Below, piece after piece: positions 18,667 to 26,216 of a stretch of 64,000 bases of DNA. The number at the start of each line of letters is the position of its first letter. Positions within the stretch are counted from its first letter, which is position 1. The stretch spans positions 248,001-312,000 of the forward strand of contig NZ_WHNQ01000003.1 of the NCBI RefSeq assembly GCF_009362785.1, written 5' to 3'. The position numbers and the translations under genes are program-made. Under the pieces are notes generated by a model, which worked only from the letters and a program-made list of their open reading frames with translations, ran no database searches and had not been told where the DNA came from. This stretch comes from Paraburkholderia atlantica (lineage in GTDB: Bacteria > Pseudomonadota > Gammaproteobacteria > Burkholderiales > Burkholderiaceae).

Positions 18667-19832
18667 TGCAGCCCATAGGTGGTCATGTAGCGGGAGAATC
18701 GCTCCCGGATCGCCGCGGGTGCAAGGCCGAATTCGGTTTCAGTGTATTTATGCACGCCATGAGCGCGCTCAGGGCTCTGCTTAACGCGTCGGCGCATTGC
18801 TTCCATCGTTTCCTCGGTCAGTTGGAAGCCGAAGTGACCGTAAATCCGCCGCATCGTGCCAAGCGGATCGGCGTGAAGGTCGGCCTGGTTGATATCGAGG
18901 AACTGCTTCTTTGGCAAGGACGCCCGCGCCGCCATTGCTGCTTCGCTGGCGCGCGCCCAATTATCGAGTTCGCGCCTGCCGATCTCGTGCCTGTCGACCT
19001 GTTCGCCCTCTGAAATACCACGCGCCATCGACAGCACGCTCGCGAGCGACGGCAGCGCCTCCACGGGATCTCGATGTGTCTGCACCACGCATGCGTCGGG
19101 AAAGACCTCGAATAGAGCGGGTAGCTGCATCAGGTGTCCGGGATTCTTCAGGAGCCACGTCTTTTCGCGGTCGCGGGCGCCGATCAGACTAATCGTCTTT
19201 GCAAAGTAGCGGTAGGCAGGCAATTCGCTCTGCTCGCGCCACCAGCGATCGTATTGAGGCACGCGGAAGGACGAGCCCCATAGATTGCTGCAAAAACCCT
19301 GTTTGAGTATTTCGAGGCATTCATCGACCTCGTCGGCGACGATGTTATGTGCAGCGCGCATGTCGGGCGCCGAGCTGAAAAAGGCCTCGAGTCCGGCCGC
19401 GGTCGCCTGAAACTGAACATGATCGGTCCAGGTGTCGCGCGGCGGCCGTGGCTGTGGAAAGACGGTCAGCCACTTTTCCAAACCCTGAAATTGCGGGTCG
19501 ACCGAAAGCAGCTTGTGCAATGCGGTCGTGCCGGTCCGAGGTATGCCGGTGATGACGAGAGGACGCCGCGGGGTCTGCGACAAGACCTCGGCATGCTTGC
19601 GCAGGCCCTCCACTAGCGTCAGGCGCGAAACTAAAGCACCGACAACTGCATTCCATGCAAATTCCCGGCCCCCTGGCGCGAAGCGCGGGCCATCTTCGTC
19701 GAATGCGTTCAGAAGTTGCGTCAAGCCCGGCATGTACTCGGCGCTGGAGCCAAAATCGCTCAAGCCAGCGGCGGCACTCGCGATTGCATGAAGCTCGTCC
19801 TCCGCACCCGAAAATCGTTTTGATGGCGACAT
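18663..19832 (-). CDS. PAPS-dependent sulfotransferase (Sulfotransfer_3 type)
   Basis: This 389-residue protein has the 5'-phosphosulfate loop PLVITGIPRTGTTALHKLLS (about residues 91-110) and the 3'-phosphate-binding segment QTHRDPVEALPSLASV (about 251-266, with Arg and Ser in the expected places). It should transfer sulfate from PAPS to a hydroxyl on a small lipophilic acceptor. Relatives of this size occur beside lipid and steroid genes in actinobacteria and proteobacteria. It overlaps VOC by 4 nt and lies 30 nt from the DUF1214 gene; cysQ, cysD and cysNC follow. The acceptor is unknown. Confidence 0.9.
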   Translation of the reverse strand: MSPSKRFSGAEDELHAIASAAAGLSDFGSSAEYMPGLTQLLNAFDEDGPRFAPGGREFAWNAVVGALVSRLTLVEGLRKHAEVLSQTPRRPLVITGIPRTGTTALHKLLSVDPQFQGLEKWLTVFPQPRPPRDTWTDHVQFQATAAGLEAFFSSAPDMRAAHNIVADEVDECLEILKQGFCSNLWGSSFRVPQYDRWWREQSELPAYRYFAKTISLIGARDREKTWLLKNPGHLMQLPALFEVFPDACVVQTHRDPVEALPSLASVLSMARGISEGEQVDRHEIGRRELDNWARASEAAMAARASLPKKQFLDINQADLHADPLGTMRRIYGHFGFQLTEETMEAMRRRVKQSPERAHGVHKYTETEFGLAPAAIRERFSRYMTTYGLQ

Positions 19833-19862
19833 CTATCGTCTCCCGAAGATCCTTTATGGTGT

Positions 19863-21029
19863 TTACCAACGCCGCCTCAGCTGCGCACCTATGCGTCTGT
19901 CGCGCAAGATCCTCTCGCGCTCGGTTGCGTCTACGAAGCGAGTCCCTGCCGGCAGATGATTTCGTAACTCCGACAGCAGCACACGCTTGAGCGTCGGTAC
20001 CGGCTCCGAGCTGCATCCATACCATCTGCCGATCGCGGTCCCCCGATTGACCCCGCCTGTATCCAGCCAGTTCACGACACCGGGATCCCGGTGCGCAATC
20101 ACTGCGCGGAAATAGCCGTCTTCGTCGACGTGCGCCTGATGGCCATTGAGGCTGCTTTGGTGATCGATATAATCAAGCGCGTTGAACAGAGCGTCATTCA
20201 ATTGCACGTTCCAGTACCGGCGCGTCTGCGGCAGCGCGGTTTCGAGAATGAGCGCTTCGTCGTCACCGAAATCGAAAATCGCTTGCCAGTACGCCTGTTT
20301 CGCGAGGCCTCCCCCGAAAGCGAAAAACTCGAACTCGTTCACGTTGATCCGCGTGCGCAGTTGCTGCATATGCGTGAGCCAGCGGCGTGACAGGCGCTCC
20401 GCATAGTCCATCAACTCGCCGGTACGCCTCGCGATCTCCTCGTGGCCCATTGGCGGTTTCGTCCGGGGAGCGTCGAGGCACTCGATAGCGATTCGTGCGT
20501 CACGCTCCGCTCCCCACGCGTAAGAGCGCTGGCGCAGCATTGCGAAATCAGCCTCAGGGTGCAACTCGATCCAGTTGCCTTCATAGCCGGCAGGACGCCG
20601 TGCACTCAACAGGATTTCAAAGCGACCGTCCTCGCCAATCTCGAGGTCGTCCAAGTCGAACTGACCGAGCGGAGGGTGGATTTTGTCGGTGGTACCCATG
20701 ATGCCGCGGCCGATGTCGAGCGTCAGCAAATGCACGCTGCCGCGTTCTCCGACTAGCCGGTAGCGCAGGTCACCTCGCAACGGTGCGACGAAATAGGTGT
20801 CGTCGGGATTCGGCTGCAGCATGAAGACCGAGTTAAGAAACGGCAACCAGTCTGGATGAAGGGGATCGGATTGGAAGTAGATGAAGTAGCCAAGCGAGAG
20901 ATTCATCTGAAACTGCCGATACAGCTCCGCGCGCGTTTGAGGATCGCCGGGTGTCTCAGTCAATTCGAGCAGACTCTCCGCGTTTGCCAATTGGGACAGA
21001 TAGTCGCTCCAGGTTTTCAGCTGAGCCAT
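19863..21029 (-). CDS. DUF1214 domain protein
   Basis: This 388-residue protein starts at ATG 21027-21029, inside the last codons of the ADH gene (13-nt overlap); an in-frame ATG at 21050 is the alternative. The C-terminal part matches the DUF1214 layout: YWNVQLNDALFNALDYIDHQ, DGYFRAVIAHRDPGVVNWLD and RGTAIGRWYG. There is no signal peptide or membrane helix. DUF1214 proteins lack a firm biochemical role but recur near sulfotransferases and hydrophobic-compound genes. Tight coupling to ADH and sulfotransferase suggests a step on the same acceptor, such as binding or a non-redox conversion. Confidence 0.8.
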   Translation of the reverse strand: MAQLKTWSDYLSQLANAESLLELTETPGDPQTRAELYRQFQMNLSLGYFIYFQSDPLHPDWLPFLNSVFMLQPNPDDTYFVAPLRGDLRYRLVGERGSVHLLTLDIGRGIMGTTDKIHPPLGQFDLDDLEIGEDGRFEILLSARRPAGYEGNWIELHPEADFAMLRQRSYAWGAERDARIAIECLDAPRTKPPMGHEEIARRTGELMDYAERLSRRWLTHMQQLRTRINVNEFEFFAFGGGLAKQAYWQAIFDFGDDEALILETALPQTRRYWNVQLNDALFNALDYIDHQSSLNGHQAHVDEDGYFRAVIAHRDPGVVNWLDTGGVNRGTAIGRWYGCSSEPVPTLKRVLLSELRNHLPAGTRFVDATERERILRDRRIGAQLRRRW

Positions 21030-22039
21030 GGATTCACCATTACCTTGCATTGCGTCGACCGGTCACGCAGTGCTTCGAACGTATCGGGTAACGCGTCAAG
21101 CGAGACGCGATCGGTAATCATCGCGCGCGGTTCGACGGCGCCCGCGTCGAACACGTTCGCGACATGAGTGAACTCTTGCATGCTGTAGGTGACAGCGAAC
21201 TGAATTCGCACTTCCTTCCATACCGCTACTGCCGGAATGAATTGATCCGGCACCGTGCAGAAGCCCAGCACTACGACGTCGCCCTGCGGCTTAACGCACT
21301 GAATCGCCTTCGCAATCAGATCTTTCTGCCCTGCGCATTCAAACACGACGTCTGGTGGGCCCTTGAGAGCATCGGCAGCCAGCGTCGTCAGATCCTGCCC
21401 CTCCTGCGGAACCACAAACTCGTCTGCCCCCATGTGTCGCGCAAGAGCTTCGCGGCGCCGCGACGAAGCGGTCGTAACAATGCGTCCGGCACCGAGGCGG
21501 CGAGCCCAGAAAGTCGCGGCCAGCCCAACGGGACCCGCTCCGATCACGAGCACTTTTGCGCCCGGCGTGAGTTTTGCCAGCGCAACACCATGCAAGCCGA
21601 CGGCCATCGGTTCAATCAGTGCGCCGTCCTCCATGCTCAGCGTCTTCGGGAGCCGGGTCGTTACGCGCTCGGCAACGACTGCATATTGAGCGAAGCCGGC
21701 GGCGGCACCCTTGAATTCCGCGCAGAAGTTCGGCTTCCCGGAGAGACAAGTCGCGCAATGTCCGCATCCAACAAACGGCAGCGCGGTTACAGCATCGCCA
21801 ACTTTCAGCTTCTCAACGCCCTTTCCCACGGCAACCACTTCGCCGGCAAATTCGTGGCCTAGTGTCGAATTTTCCGGCAGCGTGAAATGCGGTGCGTGTC
21901 CATCCGTCATGTGTAGATCGGATCCGCAGATACCGCAGCGGTGAATTTTCAGCACAACCTCTCCGGATGCCGGAGTGGGATCGGCAACACTTCTAACTTC
22001 TAGCGGCAAACCTACTTTCGTGAAATATGCGGCCCTCAT
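21017..22039 (-). CDS. Zinc-dependent alcohol dehydrogenase (MDR family)
   Basis: This 340-residue medium-chain dehydrogenase is the first gene of the sulfation operon. The catalytic-zinc CGICGSDLH and GHEFAGEVVAVGKGV, the structural zinc Cys set in CGHCATCLSGKPNFC, and the nucleotide fold VLVIGAGPVGLAATFWARRL are all intact. It interconverts an alcohol and a ketone or aldehyde, either preparing the hydroxyl acceptor for sulfation or oxidising it. A 10-bp palindrome lies 52-77 nt upstream of the start and is the likely control site for the operon. Confidence 0.9.
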   Translation of the reverse strand: MRAAYFTKVGLPLEVRSVADPTPASGEVVLKIHRCGICGSDLHMTDGHAPHFTLPENSTLGHEFAGEVVAVGKGVEKLKVGDAVTALPFVGCGHCATCLSGKPNFCAEFKGAAAGFAQYAVVAERVTTRLPKTLSMEDGALIEPMAVGLHGVALAKLTPGAKVLVIGAGPVGLAATFWARRLGAGRIVTTASSRRREALARHMGADEFVVPQEGQDLTTLAADALKGPPDVVFECAGQKDLIAKAIQCVKPQGDVVVLGFCTVPDQFIPAVAVWKEVRIQFAVTYSMQEFTHVANVFDAGAVEPRAMITDRVSLDALPDTFEALRDRSTQCKVMVNPWLS

Positions 22040-22090
22040 CGCTTGAGTCTCCGTTTGGCGTCAATGTGCTGCTCGTCAGCGAACATCTAA

Positions 22091-22116
22091 AATATACTTT
22101 ACTGGGAAAGTATATT
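22091..22116. promoter_or_regulatory. Palindromic operator upstream of the sulfation operon
   Basis: Perfect 10-bp arms AATATACTTT and AAAGTATATT flank a 6-nt spacer (ACTGGG), centred about 64 nt before the ADH start. It is AT-rich in a GC-rich setting and has the size of an ArsR, MarR or TetR operator. The closest candidate regulator is the ArsR-MarR fusion gene that ends at 22376. Confidence 0.65.
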
Positions 22117-22261
22117 GAGTTATCCAGGTGTTTGTACCGAGACGGCACGGAAAGCGAACGCGCCAACGTGTGCCCTGAGCTTTCGCTCACGAACATAGCG
22201 TTATGCGGGACTTGCCGTATGCCACCGGATGCGTCGGGGGCAACGAGAAACGGGAGAGAAA

Positions 22262-22282
22262 GGCCTGCAGAGTGCGCAGGCC
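22262..22282 (-). terminator. Terminator-like hairpin after the fusion regulator
   Basis: Arms GGCCTGC and GCAGGCC with a 7-nt loop are followed on the minus strand by the pyrimidine tail TTTCTCTCCC. The hairpin is about 95 nt past the regulator stop and would separate it from the sulfation operon. The remaining 22117-22261 sequence shows no gene. Confidence 0.45.
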
Positions 22283-22375
22283 CAGGATAGGGTTCTGTGT
22301 CTTGCGCGCTGATTGCGAGCAATGATGGCGATGAGTCAGGTATTGCGGTCGAAGTGGTGATCACCGAAAGCTATG

Positions 22376-23185
22376 TCAACCGCGCTCGGCACTCCGATGT
22401 GCGGCCTCCGCGTCTGCAAAGAGTTGTAGTTCCCGCAGCAAGGTCGACAGTGCCGCTCTTCGCTCAGCCGCCATATGACTGGATGCCACCCAGTCGGTGC
22501 CGTATGCCTGCTGATGGAGAATATTCCTCAATACTTTGCGCGCCTGAGACTTCATTCGCACGAGAATTCCACGACCATCCGCCGGATCCGGCATGCGTTC
22601 CACCAAGCCCATCTGCTCAAGCCTGCCGACACACTTCGTGATGCCGCCGAGCGTCATCGCCAGAGGCTTCTGAAGTTGCGTCGGAGACTGCGTGTAAGGC
22701 GGCCCGGAAACCAGAAGCGCGTCCAATAGCAACAGTTCGGCTGCCAGCAGGCCCTGACTCGCGGCGGCTTCCTTCAGCGCCCGGTCGATGTGAGCAGATA
22801 GTCGTAGAAGTCGTTGCCCGATCAGATAGACGTTCGGGTCTTCCGCTGGCCACTCGCGCGCCCAAGCGGCAGCCTGTTCGTCCAACGCATCGCTAACCTC
22901 GGCGCTCGCGGGCTTCTGCAACGCCTCGCATTCCGCCTGGAATTGCGCTTCAGCCTGAGAGCGTTTCGAATAGAGCACCTCGCCGTCGTCATCGGAACCG
23001 ACGTCGACCCAGCCGGCCTCGTCAAGCGCGTTCAGGTGCCCTATCACGCTCGCACGCGATATTTTCAGCTCGCCCGCCAATGCGGCTGCGCTTTGAGGAC
23101 CCGCGTTCAGCAGAGTCAGCAGTTGTCGTCGGGAAGCATCCGCCAACGCGGCGAATAGCGAATCTGCGGTCTTGCGAGCACCCAT
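22376..23185 (-). CDS. Tandem ArsR-MarR fusion regulator
   Basis: This 269-residue protein starts at ATG 23183-23185 (MGARKTADSLFAAL). Residues 1-75 look like an ArsR-type winged helix: DASRRQLLTLLNAGPQSAAA then LKISRASVIGHLNALDEAGW. Residues about 100-269 look like a complete MarR protein, with AMTLGGITKCVGRLEQMGLV as recognition helix and RMPDPADGRGILVRM as wing. Two DNA-binding domains in one chain is unusual and could let it bind composite or paired sites. It sits between the SDR and the sulfation operon, whose promoter carries a strong palindrome. Confidence 0.75.
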   Translation of the reverse strand: MGARKTADSLFAALADASRRQLLTLLNAGPQSAAALAGELKISRASVIGHLNALDEAGWVDVGSDDDGEVLYSKRSQAEAQFQAECEALQKPASAEVSDALDEQAAAWAREWPAEDPNVYLIGQRLLRLSAHIDRALKEAAASQGLLAAELLLLDALLVSGPPYTQSPTQLQKPLAMTLGGITKCVGRLEQMGLVERMPDPADGRGILVRMKSQARKVLRNILHQQAYGTDWVASSHMAAERRAALSTLLRELQLFADAEAAHRSAERG

Positions 23186-23416
23186 GCGATTATCGATTGG
23201 TTCGGACCCTCGCTTGTCGGACCGCAAATACGCGTTGCCGAGCAAACAGGCGATCGGCATGGACCGCGACACAGTGGTCCATGCCAGCGCCCTACAGGTG
23301 CCGTTTCCTGTCACGCGGGTCAATTCAGCCACGCTAAGTTACCAGAAAACACGCCCCGTAAGCTCCGTGCAAATAGACGCTTCGCGTGGCGAGGCGCGCA
23401 CCGGCCAGATCGACGG

Positions 23417-24235
23417 CTATTGTTGAACCAGGTCGTATGCCGCAAGTGCGGCGACCTCCGTCACGCCACCGTCTACGGGCAGGCATGTGCCGGTAATGAA
23501 TCGCGATTCATCGCTGCACAGAAACAACGCGGCGGCCGCGACGTCCCATGCATCCCCTTCCAACGGAAGCGGCGCTATTTTGCGGCGGCGTTCGCGAGCC
23601 TTGTCGTTAAGCATGCTCTCGACCATCGGCGTAAAAATATGACCCGGAGCAATGGCGTTGGCGCGAACACGATCGCGGCCGTACATCACCGCGAGTTCGC
23701 GTGTAAAGCCGACCATGCCAGCTTTCGATGAGCCATATGCGGCTGACCCGTGGCTGCGGATGCCCGCGACCGAACTGATGTTGACGATTGCCCCGCCCCC
23801 ACGCGCCACGATCTTCGGCACCGCACTTCGGCTCATCAAGAAGGCACTTTTCAGATTCACGTCGATCACGCGATCCCAGGACGCCTCGTCGACGTCCTGC
23901 AACCGCCCCGGCGCGCCCGAGATACCGACGTTGTTGACGAGAATGTCGAGGCCACCGTACCTCTCAACGGTCTCTTCGACAATGCGCGCACAAACGGTAC
24001 CGTCGGTGACATTGCCGGTCGATACGAACGCGCTACCACCCGCTTCGGTGATCAGCGCGAGCGTTTCCGCCGCCCGCTCGTATTGCTGATCGACGAGACA
24101 GACGGACGCGCCCTCAGCAGCGAAAAGACAGGCAATTGCCTTGCCCGTGCCAAATCCCTGACCGAGCGATCCCGCGCCGGTCACGATCGCGATCTTGCCG
24201 TTTAAACGTTGATGAAAGACTTTCGGTGCGGGCAT
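23417..24235 (-). CDS. SDR family oxidoreductase
   Basis: This 272-residue classical SDR has the cofactor motif IVTGAGSLGQGFGTGKAIAC (a longer loop than usual), NNVG in place of NNAG, the catalytic Ser in VNISSVAG, YGSSK, and C-terminal ITGTCLPVDGGV. It should oxidise or reduce a secondary alcohol or ketone with NAD(P). It lies 231 nt upstream of the fusion regulator and about 170 nt after the APH-like gene on the same strand. The substrate is unknown. Confidence 0.85.
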   Translation of the reverse strand: MPAPKVFHQRLNGKIAIVTGAGSLGQGFGTGKAIACLFAAEGASVCLVDQQYERAAETLALITEAGGSAFVSTGNVTDGTVCARIVEETVERYGGLDILVNNVGISGAPGRLQDVDEASWDRVIDVNLKSAFLMSRSAVPKIVARGGGAIVNISSVAGIRSHGSAAYGSSKAGMVGFTRELAVMYGRDRVRANAIAPGHIFTPMVESMLNDKARERRRKIAPLPLEGDAWDVAAAALFLCSDESRFITGTCLPVDGGVTEVAALAAYDLVQQ

Positions 24236-24352
24236 GCTGTAATCAGTTGATGTATATCGATCGTCGTCTGGAGGGTTCGACCGAGCCGGTACTCGCTACC
24301 GCTCGATCCGTCACTCGCCAGAACGCCACTGATGCTCGAGCTTAGTCTCGTC

Positions 24353-24389
24353 AGGCCAATAATGCAACACATAGTTGCATTATTGGCCT
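24353..24389. repeat. Perfect 16-bp inverted repeat
   Basis: The left arm is AGGCCAATAATGCAAC, the spacer ACATA and the right arm GTTGCATTATTGGCCT. It lies 14 nt past the stop of the APH-like gene and about 118 nt before the SDR start (both minus strand). There is no T-run, so it may be a Rho-assisted terminator or mRNA-stabilising stem; its core ACATAGTTGC resembles CATATAGTTGC in the MarR promoter (25600-25610), so an operator is also possible. Confidence 0.6.
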
Positions 24390-24402
24390 TCGATCAGATT
24401 AG

Positions 24403-25482
24403 TCAACCCACTTCGCCATGATCCACCAATGCCGCACCAAAGCGCGCCGCATACGCGGTGTTGACTGCCTCCGTCTGGAAGCGCGTTTCGTTGATCGCAA
24501 AAATGAAGTATCCGTATGCGAGATCGCGTCGATAGTCGCCCCACGCTTCGTCGAAATCTGGCGCCTGAACCCCGTTGATCGCCAGCTGGGAAAGATAGTG
24601 CTCTAGCAGCGACCGCTCCCACGAGCGCCGGTCCTCGATGTCGAGCGCACATCCTATGTGGTAGGCGACCTCGAGGCTCCAAGGCGCCCGGCTGACCTGA
24701 GCATCGAAAAAGCCCGGCGCTCCATCGGCTTCGACGTAGAGATTTCCGAGGTGCGTATCGCCGTGGATCAGACACACCGGTTTGCGCTTATGTTCGCGCG
24801 CAATGCGCCCGAGCGCTGCCACCATCCAGTCCCGATCGTGCAGATGCCGGCTTACTGCGGCCCCTCTCGGCAGCGATACGTAGTGCGCCCACACATCCGG
24901 CTCGAGGTAGCGGTTCTGATATTCCAACGACCAATCCGAGAAGCGCTCTCCGACCCAATCGAGCCGCCCGCCCGTGTCGAACTCCCGGCTATTCCATGTT
25001 TGCGCGTGATAGCGCGCCATTGCACTCAGACGCAAAGCCACCTGTTCATAGCCCTGCGGTTGCTGAGCACGGCAGAACTGAACGTTACGCTCGAGCAGAT
25101 CTTCCATCACTACGACGGCCTGCCAGGCGTCAGGATCGGCGCCCGCATAAAAGCATTTCGGCGCGTTCATGTTTATGAACGGCAGTACGTCGCGGTAGAA
25201 GCGCATTTCGTTGCGATACATCTCCTTCATCGACGGACTGTGTTCCTCGAAACCGCCCTTCACGATCATGCGCGACGGTAGCGCCATCGCATGTCCTGCG
25301 TCGTTGTACTCCAGAGCCACGCGGATCTTGGTCGACGTGCCCGGCAGTACATCCACGTGTTGGCACGAGAGCACTTCGACGCCGCTGAAGCGGAATCCCA
25401 GCGCAGAAGTAAGCCACTCTGCCGTCACTTCCTCGACAGTGACAGGCAACCTCATGTCACTTACCACACCAGATTCAGACAA
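24403..25482 (-). CDS. Phosphotransferase (APH/ACAD10-like kinase)
   Basis: This protein has about 359 residues and the aminoglycoside-phosphotransferase fold. The catalytic loop CLIHGDTHLGNLYVE (HGD-x4-N) and the metal site GFFDAQVSRAPWSLEVAYHI are clear, and MIVKGG holds the likely ATP lysine. I prefer the TTG start at 25480-25482 because GGGAGG precedes it; ATG 25455 is the alternative. Relatives fused or adjacent to acyl-CoA dehydrogenases phosphorylate hydroxyacyl compounds, so here it could phosphorylate a hydroxyl to aid elimination. No antibiotic-resistance role is implied. The reaction is inferred only from family precedent. Confidence 0.75.
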   Translation of the reverse strand: MSESGVVSDMRLPVTVEEVTAEWLTSALGFRFSGVEVLSCQHVDVLPGTSTKIRVALEYNDAGHAMALPSRMIVKGGFEEHSPSMKEMYRNEMRFYRDVLPFINMNAPKCFYAGADPDAWQAVVVMEDLLERNVQFCRAQQPQGYEQVALRLSAMARYHAQTWNSREFDTGGRLDWVGERFSDWSLEYQNRYLEPDVWAHYVSLPRGAAVSRHLHDRDWMVAALGRIAREHKRKPVCLIHGDTHLGNLYVEADGAPGFFDAQVSRAPWSLEVAYHIGCALDIEDRRSWERSLLEHYLSQLAINGVQAPDFDEAWGDYRRDLAYGYFIFAINETRFQTEAVNTAYAARFGAALVDHGEVG

Positions 25483-25644
25483 GATTCCTCCCGAATATTG
25501 CGGATGAAAGACGCGTGCGCATCGTCGCGCAGACAGCCTTTCAGTCGCAACATGGGGAAAACCACACCCCACTATGCGTTGCATATTTTGAATGTCGTGC
25601 ATATAGTTGCTTGCAAACGCAAAAATTTTTTTAGCAGGTAACCG

Positions 25645-26142
25645 ATGACGCTACTCGAATCCCCCGCACTTCACAGAGGCCCGGCTAGCACCGAGCTCGC
25701 ACATACGCTTGCTCCGAACGAATACCGCACTGAAGAAAGCGTCGCGTTCAAGATGAACATGGTTCATCTTCTGCTTGGCGCGGAAATCGACCGGAAGCTC
25801 GCGGCGAGCAAGCTTTCTGCGATTCAGTGGGGAATTTTGAAAGCGCTGTTCGACGAGCGTGCCCGTACACCGACAGCCCTGTGCCGAATACTTCTCGCCG
25901 ACGGCAGCATCATGACCCGCAAGCTTGATTCGCTCGAAAAAAGAGGATTGGTTGAACGGATTCGCAGTACTTCCGATAGACGTTCAGTCGAGCTCGCACT
26001 GACAGAGGATGGCCGTCAGTTATTGCGCGAAACGCTGCCGCTCATCGTCGAAACAAGCAATCGCCAACTTCACGGTTTCACGGTCGATGAAGTTGAAGCC
26101 GCCCGCAATCTGCTCGATCGGATGATCGCCAACTTGAGCTGA
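25645..26142 (+). CDS. MarR family transcriptional regulator
   Basis: This 165-residue winged-helix regulator has an N-terminal dimer helix (VAFKMNMVHLLLGAEIDRKL), then LSAIQWGILKALF, recognition helix DGSIMTRKLDSLEKRGLVER and wing RIRSTSDRRSVELALTEDG. It precedes the LuxC/LuxE-like operon by 74 nt on the same strand and is divergent from the APH-like gene, so it probably controls both. The upstream region 25570-25635 is AT-rich and contains repeated TGCATAT boxes and TTGCTTGCAA. Confidence 0.85.
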   Translation: MTLLESPALHRGPASTELAHTLAPNEYRTEESVAFKMNMVHLLLGAEIDRKLAASKLSAIQWGILKALFDERARTPTALCRILLADGSIMTRKLDSLEKRGLVERIRSTSDRRSVELALTEDGRQLLRETLPLIVETSNRQLHGFTVDEVEAARNLLDRMIANLS

Positions 26143-26216
26143 GCTGCGAGATCCTCCGATTCGATCCACGTCGGCGCTCAGGTCGACGCGTACCCGCTAC
26201 TGAAAAGGAGTTGTTC

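Noticed and set aside
24403..25482. Aminoglycoside resistance kinase
   Set aside because: Only the fold is shared; length and context fit the ACAD10-like phosphotransferases near acyl-CoA genes.
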